Shown here: one piece after another, positions 1-8,729 of the stretch
Layout of the letters: each line of letters opens with the position of its first letter
Numbering within the stretch: the first letter of the stretch is position 1
From: Galbibacter mesophilus
GTDB lineage: Bacteria > Bacteroidota > Bacteroidia > Flavobacteriales > Flavobacteriaceae
Direction of reading: 5' to 3'
DNA: 64,000 nt
Assembly (NCBI RefSeq): GCF_023721415.1
Contig: NZ_JAMQVC010000002.1
Location: forward strand, 868,001-932,000
Position numbers and translations under genes: made by a program
The notes under the pieces: generated by a model
Told to the model about the DNA's origin: nothing
Seen by the model: only the letters and a program-made list of their open reading frames with translations
Databases searched by the model: none

Positions 1-431
1 AAGGAGACAAAAAACTAGTGTATCGAACGGAAATCATTAAAAAATTTCAACAGTACCCTATTTATAAAGGAGAACGATTTGTTCCTTTAGGCACATTGTA
101 TTTGCTTGTGGATAAAAAATACAAACTGGCTTGCCTCAATGAAGTTTTATGCATTGTGGAATATATGGAAGACGGCTCGTCTAGAAATATTGTCAAACAA
201 TATTTTAGACATCCAAAAGGATTTCAGTATGCGAGAATGCTAAATATGAAATATTCCAATTACCTAAAAGTACGGTTTAAAAATGCCGTGCACTATGTGT
301 CGCATAGCTTACAACTTAAAGACAGCTCTTTCTTAACAAAAACACCAAACAAAATGCTTACCATAGCGGCTATTCCTTTTGGCTGCCTACTTTACGGATA
401 TGTATTTTACTTTAACCGAATAAAGAAATGA
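1..431 (+). CDS. Glycosyltransferase family 2, 3' end only (partial)
   Basis: The frame is open to the window edge: the codons before the GTG at 18 contain no stop, so this is the C-terminal part of a longer gene rather than a 137-residue protein. The visible part resembles the tail of bacterial GT2 enzymes: a basic stretch, then an LNEVLCIVEYMEDGSS block close to the LNEPICIVEY-x-DG segment of that family, then a hydrophobic C-terminus near residues 115-131. The catalytic GT-A domain lies outside the window. The stop overlaps the next start (ATGA at 428-431), so it is translationally coupled to the GT4 gene. Transfer of one sugar onto a lipid-linked glycan is inferred. Confidence 0.72.
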   Translation, partial: GDKKLVYRTEIIKKFQQYPIYKGERFVPLGTLYLLVDKKYKLACLNEVLCIVEYMEDGSSRNIVKQYFRHPKGFQYARMLNMKYSNYLKVRFKNAVHYVSHSLQLKDSSFLTKTPNKMLTIAAIPFGCLLYGYVFYFNRIKK

Positions 432-1549
432 AATTATTACAAATAATAAATTCGTTATCACCGGGCGGAGCGGAAAAATTGGTGGTTGAAACCGCTTTGC
501 AATACAGCAAACAAAACTTTGATGTAAGCATTTTGGTTTTAACAGCACCTGAATCTCCTCTTCTGGAAAAAATTAAATCATATTCAGAAATAAATTTTAT
601 CAATCTGAATTGCAAGAACGTTTACAATCCGCTTAACAGCATAAAAATAAAAAAACACCTAAAGAATTACGACCTCATCCACGTACATCTATTTCCTTGC
701 TTATATTGGGTTGCTTTGGCCTCCATCATCAGAAATTCTAAAGTTCCCATGATATTTACGGAACACAATTCTTTCAATAAACGCAGAAAAAATGCAATTT
801 TAAAACAAGCAGATAAGTTTTTCTATCGGTATTACGATACCGTTGTGACCATATCCAATTCGGTTCATCAAAATCTAGAAAAACATTTAGGGGAAGGTTA
901 TCACCTTCAAAAAATTTACAACGGCATTCATACCCAAACTTTTTTTAATGCCAAGCCTTACGAAAGGGAGGAATTAGGTCTTGTAAAATCTGATCGTATT
1001 CTTATTCAAGTAGCCAGTTTTACCCCTCAAAAGGATCAGGCCACACTTGTAAAATCGCTTTTGAATTTACCAGACCGTGTTAAATTACTACTTGTAGGAA
1101 AAGGTCCCGAATTAGTAACGATGAAAAATTTGGTTTCAAGTCTTAATCTACAGCTCAGAGTCCAGTTTCTGGGTGTCCGCAATGACGTTCCAAGATTATT
1201 GAAAACTGCAGATATCGTAGTTCTATCAACCCATTATGAAGGTTTATCGCTTTCTTGTATTGAAGCTATGGCTTGCGGAAAACCTTTTGTGGCAAGTGAT
1301 GTGTCCGGTGTTACCGAAGTTGTTGAAAATGCTGGAATATTAGTAGAAGAAAACAATCCATTAGAATTGAGTAATTCCATCTGTAGATTAATGGAAGACA
1401 GTAACTATTCAGAAAAAATCACGCAAAACTGCCTTAAGAAAGTGCAACAATTCACTATTGATAAAATGGTTGAGAATTACATTAATCTATATAATGAAGT
1501 CTTCCAAAAAAGTCAAAAGCAACTCGTAGCCCAGGCCTCACAATCATAG
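428..1549 (+). CDS. Glycosyltransferase family 4
   Basis: A 373-residue GT-B fold glycosyltransferase. The N-terminus LLQIINSLSPGGAEKLV has the GGAE motif of GT4 enzymes. The C-terminal nucleotide-sugar domain has VASFTPQKDQ, then LLLVGKGPE, then STHYEGLSLSCIEAMACGKP; the last contains the E-x7-E motif (EGLSLSCIE) that binds the donor sugar. The length is normal. It acts at the cytoplasmic face of the inner membrane on an undecaprenyl-linked oligosaccharide. It overlaps the upstream GT2 gene by four bases and is followed after 28 bp by a second GT4 gene, so the three form an operon. Donor and acceptor cannot be read from sequence. Confidence 0.93.
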   Translation: MKLLQIINSLSPGGAEKLVVETALQYSKQNFDVSILVLTAPESPLLEKIKSYSEINFINLNCKNVYNPLNSIKIKKHLKNYDLIHVHLFPCLYWVALASIIRNSKVPMIFTEHNSFNKRRKNAILKQADKFFYRYYDTVVTISNSVHQNLEKHLGEGYHLQKIYNGIHTQTFFNAKPYEREELGLVKSDRILIQVASFTPQKDQATLVKSLLNLPDRVKLLLVGKGPELVTMKNLVSSLNLQLRVQFLGVRNDVPRLLKTADIVVLSTHYEGLSLSCIEAMACGKPFVASDVSGVTEVVENAGILVEENNPLELSNSICRLMEDSNYSEKITQNCLKKVQQFTIDKMVENYINLYNEVFQKSQKQLVAQASQS

Positions 1550-1577
1550 TGCTCCAACCTTTTCAAAAACAATTGAA

Positions 1578-2735
1578 ATGAAAACCATTATTCGCGTTAC
1601 CACTGTTCCACAATCATTTTCCGGATTATTAAAAGGACAACTGAAATTTATGAGCAATCATTATCGCATGGTAGCCATTTCCAGTGAAGGTAGCGGAAAT
1701 AAAAGTCTAAAAGAAATAGCAAAACAGGAAGATGCCGATTATCACATTGTAAAAATGACTCGGAAAATCACTCCTTGGTCCGATCTCCAAGCCGTATATA
1801 AACTTTATCAAATTTTTAAAAAAGAAAAACCTTTTGTAGTTCATACGCATACCCCAAAAGCTGGAACCTTGGGTATGCTTGCCGCGAAACTCGCTGGTGT
1901 AAAAAACAGATTGCACACGGTGGCAGGTTTGCCGCTTGTGGAAGCAGAAGGTTCTAAAAGACAACTATTAAATTCCGTGGAGAGATTTACCTACCATTGC
2001 GCTACTAAGGTATATCCCAATTCTTACGGTTTATCAGAGATAATTCTCAAGAACAAATTTACCAATCCAGCCAAACTAAGCATTATCGCAAATGGAAGTT
2101 CCAACGGAATTAATCTAGAATACTTTAATCGAAAAGAAATACTTGAACAAGATATCCTCCATTTAAAAAAGCAATTAAATATTACCGAAACCGATTATGT
2201 TTTTATTTTTGTAGGGCGTTTGGTAGGCGATAAAGGCATCAACGAGTTGATTAAAGCGTTTAGTGATTTCAGCAAAAAATATGATTCCGCAAAACTACTT
2301 TTAGTGGGTTCTTATGAAGAAAATTTGGATCCGCTGTTACCAGAAACAGTTGAAGTTTTGGAAAATCACCCTAAAATTATTCCTGTTGGTTGGCAAAAAG
2401 ACGTTCGCCCTTATTTTCGTTTAGCGAAGGCCCTTGTTTTCCCGAGCTATCGGGAAGGTTTCCCCAATGTAGTTATGCAGGCGTGTGCTTTTCATCTCCC
2501 AAGTATTGTTAGCAACATTAATGGCTGCAACGAAATTATTAAAGATGATTTTAACGGATTCATAATTCCTGTAAAAGATGAAAAAGCTATTTATAATGCT
2601 ATGGAAAAAATGATGTCCCTTTCAGAAGAAAAACACAAAGAAATGTCTTTGAATGCCTATCAAGCAATTGCTGAAAAATACGATCAGAAATTAGTTTGGC
2701 AGGAATTATTGAAGGAATATCAAAAACTGGATTAA
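1578..2735 (+). CDS. Glycosyltransferase family 4 (PglA/CapM-like)
   Basis: A 385-residue GT-B enzyme. The N-terminal half has VVHTHTPKAGTLGMLAA and then a HTVAGLPL segment, typical of the group that adds the second sugar after a PglC-type initiating transferase. The C-terminal half has FIFVGRLVGDKGINEL and FPSYREGFPNVVMQACAF, with the EGFPNVVMQA donor-binding signature (the usual second acidic residue is replaced by Gln in this subgroup). It is last in the GT2-GT4-GT4 set and faces a convergent gene 26 bp away. Pairing with the PglC-like transferase at 11164 is an inference from family knowledge. Confidence 0.92.
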   Translation: MKTIIRVTTVPQSFSGLLKGQLKFMSNHYRMVAISSEGSGNKSLKEIAKQEDADYHIVKMTRKITPWSDLQAVYKLYQIFKKEKPFVVHTHTPKAGTLGMLAAKLAGVKNRLHTVAGLPLVEAEGSKRQLLNSVERFTYHCATKVYPNSYGLSEIILKNKFTNPAKLSIIANGSSNGINLEYFNRKEILEQDILHLKKQLNITETDYVFIFVGRLVGDKGINELIKAFSDFSKKYDSAKLLLVGSYEENLDPLLPETVEVLENHPKIIPVGWQKDVRPYFRLAKALVFPSYREGFPNVVMQACAFHLPSIVSNINGCNEIIKDDFNGFIIPVKDEKAIYNAMEKMMSLSEEKHKEMSLNAYQAIAEKYDQKLVWQELLKEYQKLD

Positions 2736-2761
2736 TTTTTTGTCTTCTAGTTTTACGATAA

Positions 2762-4096
2762 CTAGTCTTCCGACTTTAAAGCATACAAATCACCTTCAGA
2801 CAACTTATTGATTACCAATTTTCGTTTTCCGGAATTTAGAACTGGAATGTCTGTTACGTATTCAATTTCAATTTGGGCGTTCTTACCCAAATGCTGTTTA
2901 AACTCTTCCACAATTTGTCGCTCCGCATCAAATTCATTGTTAACATTCAACTTAATTATATACTTGTGAGCATATTCCTGTATAAACTGAAACTGTTTGA
3001 TATGTGGGTATTTTAAAATATGATAGGTAACATACGAATTAATGGGTTCGCCATTCACATTGTAAATAATATCCATTTTTCTTCCCTCAATCTTTTTTAA
3101 ATAAGGAAGTTTTTCCTTTCCATCAGATTGTCCTAAATATCCAATATCCCCGGTATCATAGCGTAGCAACGGCATACTTTTATTGAAGTAATCGGTAACT
3201 ACAATTCTACCCATTTGCCCAGGTTCCACAGCTTCGTCCTTGTCTGTTTTGAGTATTTCAACATAATAACTGGCTGTATTTATGTAAAAGTTATCATCCT
3301 TCGGAAACTGTTGGGCAATTATACCGTTTTCCACATTGGAGTAACGCGAAACTACAGGAGCACCGAAATAATATTCCAGTTGCTTTTTTACAATCGGCGA
3401 CAAATATTCAGACATAGCCACTACCGATTGCATGGGATTAGAAATTGGTTTGTAATGGTTTGCTTCTAAGTAATTGCAAATGGTGGTGAGCGCCGATGCG
3501 TATGCCAAAAGACTTTTGGGCGATGTATCTTTTTCTATATCCGAAATTAACTTTTTAATGTCTCTATCCGAAAGATTGGCCACCGGATGCATTACCACAT
3601 TTTCAGCGAAAGCAGCTAAAGAAGATTTCGCATTGTATTTATCCCAATGACGTAAATAATAAAGTCGTTGCCCAATATGGTAACCAGCCTTTTTGGCAAA
3701 GTAAAGGGTGTCTGCGGTGTTTCTTAAACGTTTTTCTTTATCGTGAAAAACCTTAAATGGCGTTCCTGTGGAGCCACTAGTGTATTTGGAGTAGAGCTTT
3801 TCCCCTAAATATAAAGACGATTTAAAGTTTTCAAAATACTCCCTAACTATATTTTTATCGATTACTGGGAAATCTGATAAGCATTCTACGCTTTTCATTT
3901 CATGGTAAAAAGGAACCGTGCTTTTGGCGTGCTCTAAAATAGTTTTCAGTCTATTTTCAAGTAAACTTTGAACCGATTGGTCTTCATAATTTTCAAGGAT
4001 ATAAGCAATATCCAAATACTGCTTTTTCACTTTCGATCCGCGCATCGCATCAAGGCTCCAAAAGAGCCGCTCCCGTATTGTATTTCCAAATATCAT
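2762..4096 (-). CDS. CapK / phenylacetate-CoA ligase-like adenylate-forming protein
   Basis: 444 residues. The ANL-superfamily phosphate-binding loop is clear as YTSGSTGTPFKVF near residue 105, followed by the LRYDTGDIGYLG motif (the conserved Asp that binds the ribose of AMP) and a C-terminal GKRKLVI segment. This architecture matches CapK-type proteins found in polysaccharide clusters rather than true phenylacetate catabolism; no paa genes lie nearby. It is convergent with the glycosyltransferase operon and has its own promoter region (4097-4318, shared divergently with a TonB receptor). The carboxylic acid it activates is unknown; decorating a polysaccharide with an acyl or amino-acid group is a reasonable guess. 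Confidence 0.85.
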   Translation of the reverse strand: MIFGNTIRERLFWSLDAMRGSKVKKQYLDIAYILENYEDQSVQSLLENRLKTILEHAKSTVPFYHEMKSVECLSDFPVIDKNIVREYFENFKSSLYLGEKLYSKYTSGSTGTPFKVFHDKEKRLRNTADTLYFAKKAGYHIGQRLYYLRHWDKYNAKSSLAAFAENVVMHPVANLSDRDIKKLISDIEKDTSPKSLLAYASALTTICNYLEANHYKPISNPMQSVVAMSEYLSPIVKKQLEYYFGAPVVSRYSNVENGIIAQQFPKDDNFYINTASYYVEILKTDKDEAVEPGQMGRIVVTDYFNKSMPLLRYDTGDIGYLGQSDGKEKLPYLKKIEGRKMDIIYNVNGEPINSYVTYHILKYPHIKQFQFIQEYAHKYIIKLNVNNEFDAERQIVEEFKQHLGKNAQIEIEYVTDIPVLNSGKRKLVINKLSEGDLYALKSED

Positions 4097-4318
4097 TTAC
4101 ATTATAGCTTATATGAAATCGACCTTTCTCATGACCTGAAAATTAGAGGATTGAATGAATTATTTTGATAAACGCAAATCATCCCTAGAAAAATCGATTT
4201 CATCTAAAATTAAATCAATTACGCACTGGATTTTCTAATTTTCTGTCAATGGTTAAAAATCTCTTTGAAATACGAAAAACAACCATAGCAAATAGTTGAC
4301 GATCCTAGTTACTAAATA

Positions 4319-6598
4319 ATGATACTGAAAATTCCTAACAATAGTTTTTTCTGGCTTGCCTTGATGGGAATCTGTTTGGGCTTTTTCCCGAATAACGTTT
4401 TTGGCCAATTAAAAATTAAAGGAAATATAGCCGCTTACAACGATCAAAAAGCACCGTTTCCGTTAAGTGGTGCTAAAATATATTGGTTGCAAGGGAATAA
4501 TGAAACCATAAGTGATAGCGAAGGTGATTTTAGCATCCCGTTTAGTAAGGCATCAAAAAGAATTATCATCAGCTATCCGAATTTTAGAAACGATACTTTA
4601 TTGGTTAACCGACCTGATTTGGGCAGGATTATTCTCTTTCCTGAAATTGCCTTGGAAGCGGTAATTGTGGAAGAAAATGTTAATCCGCTACAGCGGTCAC
4701 TGTTTGATGTTCAAAATGTGGTTACCGTAGATAGTCGGGAAATGCTGAAAGCGGCGTGTTGTAACCTTTCCGAAAGCTTTGAAACCAATCCGTCCGTAGA
4801 TGTAAATATTTCTGATGCCGCTACTGGAGCAAAACAAATACAAATGCTTGGGCTTAACAGTCCGTACCTGCTTTTTACTCAAGAAAATATGCCTTCCATA
4901 AGGGGTGCTTCTCAAGTTTACGGACTCTCATTTATTCCGGGGTCTTGGATTGAAAGCATTCAGATTACCAAAGGAACGGGTAGTGTTTTAAATGGTTTTG
5001 AAAGTATTACTGGTCAAATAAATTCTGAATTAGTGAAACCTTTTATCGACAAGGAATGGTTTTTAAATTTCTACGGAAACAGTTATGCCCGCTTTGAATT
5101 GAACGCAAGGCATAACGCCGATATTTCAGAAAAATGGGCAACCGGAATTTACTTACATGCAAACAAAAGAACCGCAAAAGTCGATGAAAACGAAGATAAT
5201 TTTTTAGACACTCCCCTCGCCCAACAAATAAATTTCATGAACCGATGGCAATACAGCGATGCTGAAAAAGGGTGGGTTGGCTTTTTCAACGTTCAATATT
5301 TATTTGATGAAAAACAAACAGGGGAAATAAATTTTAATCCTGATAAGGATAAATTTACTGAAAATACTTGGGGAAGTGAGGTTCAAACAAACCGTATCGA
5401 TGTTTCTTCAAAAGTTGGCTACGTGTTTCCAGATCTTCCTTTTCAAAGTTTCGGACTTCAACTCGCGTTTTCCAATCACGATCAAAATTCCTACTACGGA
5501 TTTAGAACTTACGACATTCAGCAACAATCCTTTTATTCCAATGCTATTTTCAACAGCATCATTGGGAGCACACAACACAAATACAAAACGGGCATTAGCT
5601 TTACTTACGATGGTTTTCAGGAAAGTATAAACACCCAAAATTATAACCGAAAAGACAATTCCATTGGTGCATTTTTCGAGTACACCTATAACAACTTGGA
5701 AAAACTAAGCTTTGTAGCGGGTATTAGAATTGACAACCATAACCGATTGCATACTTTTTTAACGCCTCGTTTGCATCTTAGATATGCACTTTGGGACAAA
5801 GCCAACATTCGAGCGTCGATAGGAAGGGGAAAACGAAGCGCTAATATTTTTGCTGAAAACCAACAGCTGTTTTCAAGTAACCGACAAATAATAATTGAAA
5901 ATAGTGAAGGGTCAACGTATGGATTATCCCCAGAAACAGCATGGAATTATGGAATAAGTTTTACTCAGAAACTTTATCTATGGAACAGAACCCTTGTCTT
6001 TTCTACTGATTTTTACCGAACAGATTTTGTAGATCAAGTGGTGGTAGATTGGGAGAATCCACAAGCGGTTTCCTTTTACAATCTCGATGGAAGTAGCTTT
6101 GCCAATAGTTTTCAAATCGACATAAATTATGAACTTATCCAGAATGTAAACCTTCGAGCTACCTACAAAAATTATCAAGTAAAAACCAATTACCAAAGTG
6201 GAAATCTGCAAAAACCTTTTCAACCGGAACATCGCTTTTTTGTAAATGCAAACTACGAAACCGTGAAGCAACCAAGTGGGAGGCAATGGCGTTTTGATGC
6301 TACTCTAAATTGGTTGGGAAAGCAGCGCTTACCCAATACACAAAGTAACCCAGAAATTTATCGAGTAGAAGAATCTTCCCCATCTTACAGTATTTTAAAT
6401 GCACAAATCACTTATTCCTTTACCAATAAGTTTGAAATCTACGCAGGAGGAGAAAACATTAATAATTATACACAACCCAACCCTATTTTGGCCAGTGATG
6501 ACCCATTCGGGGAATATTTTGATAGTACGCTTAGTTACGCTCCTGTTCTTGGAGGTGTTTATTACGTGGGATTCCGATTTAAAATTCAACGACAATAA
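4319..6598 (+). CDS. TonB-dependent outer-membrane receptor, probably metal-related
   Basis: 759 residues. A signal peptide ends at about residue 29 (VFGQ). A carboxypeptidase-like regulatory domain follows (KIKGNIAAYNDQ, with ISDSEGDFSI), then the plug domain (AACCNLSESFETNPSVDV, later IRGASQVYGLSFIPG and ITKGTGSVLNGFESITGQ), then the 22-strand barrel ending in the aromatic strand GVYYVGFRFKIQ. The paired Cys in the plug (AACCNLSES) is characteristic of a Bacteroidetes subgroup commonly found beside HMA-domain proteins. An HMA protein begins 16 bp downstream, so a role in uptake or handling of copper or another soft metal is inferred. The ATG start lacks a Shine-Dalgarno, as is usual in this phylum. 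Confidence 0.93.
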   Translation: MILKIPNNSFFWLALMGICLGFFPNNVFGQLKIKGNIAAYNDQKAPFPLSGAKIYWLQGNNETISDSEGDFSIPFSKASKRIIISYPNFRNDTLLVNRPDLGRIILFPEIALEAVIVEENVNPLQRSLFDVQNVVTVDSREMLKAACCNLSESFETNPSVDVNISDAATGAKQIQMLGLNSPYLLFTQENMPSIRGASQVYGLSFIPGSWIESIQITKGTGSVLNGFESITGQINSELVKPFIDKEWFLNFYGNSYARFELNARHNADISEKWATGIYLHANKRTAKVDENEDNFLDTPLAQQINFMNRWQYSDAEKGWVGFFNVQYLFDEKQTGEINFNPDKDKFTENTWGSEVQTNRIDVSSKVGYVFPDLPFQSFGLQLAFSNHDQNSYYGFRTYDIQQQSFYSNAIFNSIIGSTQHKYKTGISFTYDGFQESINTQNYNRKDNSIGAFFEYTYNNLEKLSFVAGIRIDNHNRLHTFLTPRLHLRYALWDKANIRASIGRGKRSANIFAENQQLFSSNRQIIIENSEGSTYGLSPETAWNYGISFTQKLYLWNRTLVFSTDFYRTDFVDQVVVDWENPQAVSFYNLDGSSFANSFQIDINYELIQNVNLRATYKNYQVKTNYQSGNLQKPFQPEHRFFVNANYETVKQPSGRQWRFDATLNWLGKQRLPNTQSNPEIYRVEESSPSYSILNAQITYSFTNKFEIYAGGENINNYTQPNPILASDDPFGEYFDSTLSYAPVLGGVYYVGFRFKIQRQ

Positions 6599-6614
6599 TT
6601 AAAACCATATAAAA

Positions 6615-6971
6615 ATGAAAATAAAATACACAATTTTAGCCTTGTTAATGAGCCTTTTGATGAGTGCTCAAGAAAAAAACAAAAAAGAAACCTTCCTTGT
6701 ATCTGGAAATTGCGGTATGTGCGAATCGCGCATTGAAAAAGCAGCTATAAAAGTTAAAGGTGTTAAATATGCTTCATGGGATATCCAATCCAATGAATTA
6801 ACCATAATTTTTAACGAAAGGAAATGCCAGCTTAAAGAAATAAAAAAGGCTATTGCTGAAGTTGGTCACGATACGGAAGAAATAAAAGCATCTGATGAAA
6901 ATTACGAAAAACTACCCGCCTGCTGTTTATACCGCGATCCAAAAAGCAAAGAAATGATGCATCCAGAGTAG
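6615..6971 (+). CDS. Exported heavy-metal-associated (HMA) domain protein
   Basis: 118 residues. A short signal peptide (ILALLMSLLMSAQ) is followed by one HMA domain: FLVSGNCGMCESRIEKAA contains the metal-binding CxxC (CGMC), and the ferredoxin-like fold continues through ASWDIQSNELTIIFNE to about residue 95. The tail adds a CC pair and a final His, possible extra metal ligands. It lies 16 bp after the TonB receptor and is surely co-transcribed. It probably works in the periplasm as a metal-binding partner of that receptor. Copper is the usual ligand of such domains, but the sequence does not exclude mercury or zinc. Confidence 0.9.
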   Translation: MKIKYTILALLMSLLMSAQEKNKKETFLVSGNCGMCESRIEKAAIKVKGVKYASWDIQSNELTIIFNERKCQLKEIKKAIAEVGHDTEEIKASDENYEKLPACCLYRDPKSKEMMHPE

Positions 6972-7001
6972 CCTTTAATCAAATACAAATTTCCATTGCA
7001 A

Positions 7002-7346
7002 TCACTCATCGACCTGCATGCGGATTAGAATATTTCTATTGATGGTATCAATACTGTCGATAATATAAGTAACACGATTATTCCGTTGTGATAAGGGAAC
7101 ATAGATACCGTAATTTTTACCTTCCACGTACACCATTAAAATCGCTTCTTCAGTAAAATCATTGTATATAGTTTGGTAATAATCCGATTGTTCATTAGGC
7201 TTTAACTCCCCCTGTAAATTGGTGCCAAATACGCGAATATGCGTTAACGTATGCTTGGTTTTGTTTGCTACCCTAAAGTTGAGTTCCTCTTGATATAAAA
7301 AGCTTAGCATTAAAAGCAGTAATGCAACACCAATTGTTTTCATCAT
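7002..7346 (-). CDS. Small exported protein of unknown function, tyrosinase operon
   Basis: 114 residues, family not recognised. It has a hydrophobic N-terminal signal segment (GVALLLLMLSFLY) and no lipobox cysteine. The remainder is a beta-rich, polar domain (LNFRVANKTKHTLTHIRVFG, then GKNYGIYVPLSQRN). Its ATG directly follows the stop of the tyrosinase gene (TAAATG), so translation is coupled. By position it may help folding, copper loading or surface retention of the tyrosinase, comparable to caddie proteins of Streptomyces tyrosinases, but no sequence similarity to those is visible and no histidine-rich copper site is seen. Confidence 0.7.
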   Translation of the reverse strand: MMKTIGVALLLLMLSFLYQEELNFRVANKTKHTLTHIRVFGTNLQGELKPNEQSDYYQTIYNDFTEEAILMVYVEGKNYGIYVPLSQRNNRVTYIIDSIDTINRNILIRMQVDE

Positions 7347-8729
7347 TTACATTTTAACCACTTTTTTTGCCACTAAGGTTTCTCCATTGGCATCTACCAC
7401 TTTCACCACATAAGTTCCAGCGGCCAAGCCGTACAAATCATTTATTTCAATAATGTCTGTAAATTCAAAAAATTCTTGTTTAATAAGTGCGCCTGTAAGG
7501 TTATAAATTTCTACCACACAATCTTTTTTCTTATTTAAAGTGATGGTAATTTTATTATCGAACGGATTTGGAAAAGTTTGCATGACCACTGCCGGATCTT
7601 TAGCATCCATTTCCCCTTCGCTCCAAAGCCAAACCTGCTCCAATTCTACATCGTCGAATGGTTTCTTTTCCCTCGGATATTGTTGCTGATTATTTCTAGC
7701 CAATAAAGAAGTGGTTTCCGCATCAATGGAAGCTCGAAAATTAGAACCGCTTTCTGCCAAAAAACCTGGTGTTAAAATCACTTCGGAAATAGATTGTAAA
7801 TGACTCGTAGTGTTTTCAGCAGCAATAAAATTATCTCCCGCCTGAATGGTAAATCGGTAATAAAACAATTCTTCTGGTAAATGCGTGTTACTAACAATAT
7901 AATTATCTAAAGTAGCTAGTCCATTTTCAGCATAAAATACGCCCAAAGCCCTACTATCTACAATGCTATTGGGATTTACGAGTGGTAAGGTTTCTCCATC
8001 AAAAACATAAGTACCATCGTACCGAAGCATATCGGTTCTTAAATAAAACGAAGCATCATGGGTTTCTTCCCAATCGTGCCAGAGTTTATCGACAAAAGTA
8101 TGGTGCAAATAGAAAACAGGATCTCTTGGGGAAGCCGATGTAACCATAGCTCCACTCACCCATCTGTGGGCGCCGCTATGCGGTAATTGTCTTTCAAAAA
8201 AGTTAGAGAATTCAAAAAAATCAGACATTTGCAGCATGTTGGTAATGCTCTGTGGAGATGGCAACAAACCGTCGTGGCCAAAATTTCTATTGAGGCTCCA
8301 ATTATCCTCAAAGCTTCCCATAAAATCTTCCTCCCAAAGTGGCGAAGTTTCCAACCTATCAGCTGAAGAATCCCAATACGGAATTGAAAGTTTCGGATTA
8401 ATAGCCTGCATCGCTTGCTCGGTTTCAAACATTAACATTCTGTGCCATACCAAGAAAATCTCTTTGTCCTGCTCATTCGGAAGATTAAAATGAATATCCA
8501 TTTGATTGGCATCAATGTTATCCATATTAAAATAATCCATATGGAAATTGGCCATGTCCGTTATCATGTCCGCTCCGCTCCTTAATTGATAAAAAGCGTT
8601 TACCAGTTCTGTTTTCTCGTAATCTGTCATCTCCAGATAGTTTTTTCTAATACTTTGACCAAAACAAAACTGGGTACAACAAATCAAACACAACGCAGCG
8701 ATTTTTATATGAAAGGAAAAGTTATTCAT
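7347..8729 (-). CDS. Secreted tyrosinase (type-3 copper) with T9SS sorting domain
   Basis: About 460 residues. A signal peptide (LCLICCTQFCFGQ) precedes a common central tyrosinase domain. CuA ligands are probably the His in ANFHMDYF, MDIHFN and VWHRMLMFE; CuB has PHSGAHRWV (HxxxH) and FYLHHTFVDKLWHDW. The last 75 residues form a Por/T9SS type A sorting domain (FPNPFDNKITITL, then GLAAGTYVVKVVD, ending VVKM). It should oxidise monophenols or o-diphenols outside the cell. A GTG three bases upstream is possible, but the ATG at 8729 gives an ATGAATAA overlap with the upstream FnIII gene. It is in an operon with the FnIII protein before it and the small exported protein after it. Confidence 0.92.
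   Translation of the reverse strand: MNNFSFHIKIAALCLICCTQFCFGQSIRKNYLEMTDYEKTELVNAFYQLRSGADMITDMANFHMDYFNMDNIDANQMDIHFNLPNEQDKEIFLVWHRMLMFETEQAMQAINPKLSIPYWDSSADRLETSPLWEEDFMGSFEDNWSLNRNFGHDGLLPSPQSITNMLQMSDFFEFSNFFERQLPHSGAHRWVSGAMVTSASPRDPVFYLHHTFVDKLWHDWEETHDASFYLRTDMLRYDGTYVFDGETLPLVNPNSIVDSRALGVFYAENGLATLDNYIVSNTHLPEELFYYRFTIQAGDNFIAAENTTSHLQSISEVILTPGFLAESGSNFRASIDAETTSLLARNNQQQYPREKKPFDDVELEQVWLWSEGEMDAKDPAVVMQTFPNPFDNKITITLNKKKDCVVEIYNLTGALIKQEFFEFTDIIEINDLYGLAAGTYVVKVVDANGETLVAKKVVKM

Noticed and set aside
2746-2765. CTAGTT-N7-AACTAG hairpin between convergent genes as a terminator
   Set aside because: Only six pairs, A/T-rich, overlaps the stop codon and has no T-run after it.
2762-4096. 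True phenylacetate-CoA ligase of aromatic catabolism
   Set aside because: No paa genes nearby, and the context is polysaccharide synthesis; the CapK-like subgroup is more fitting.
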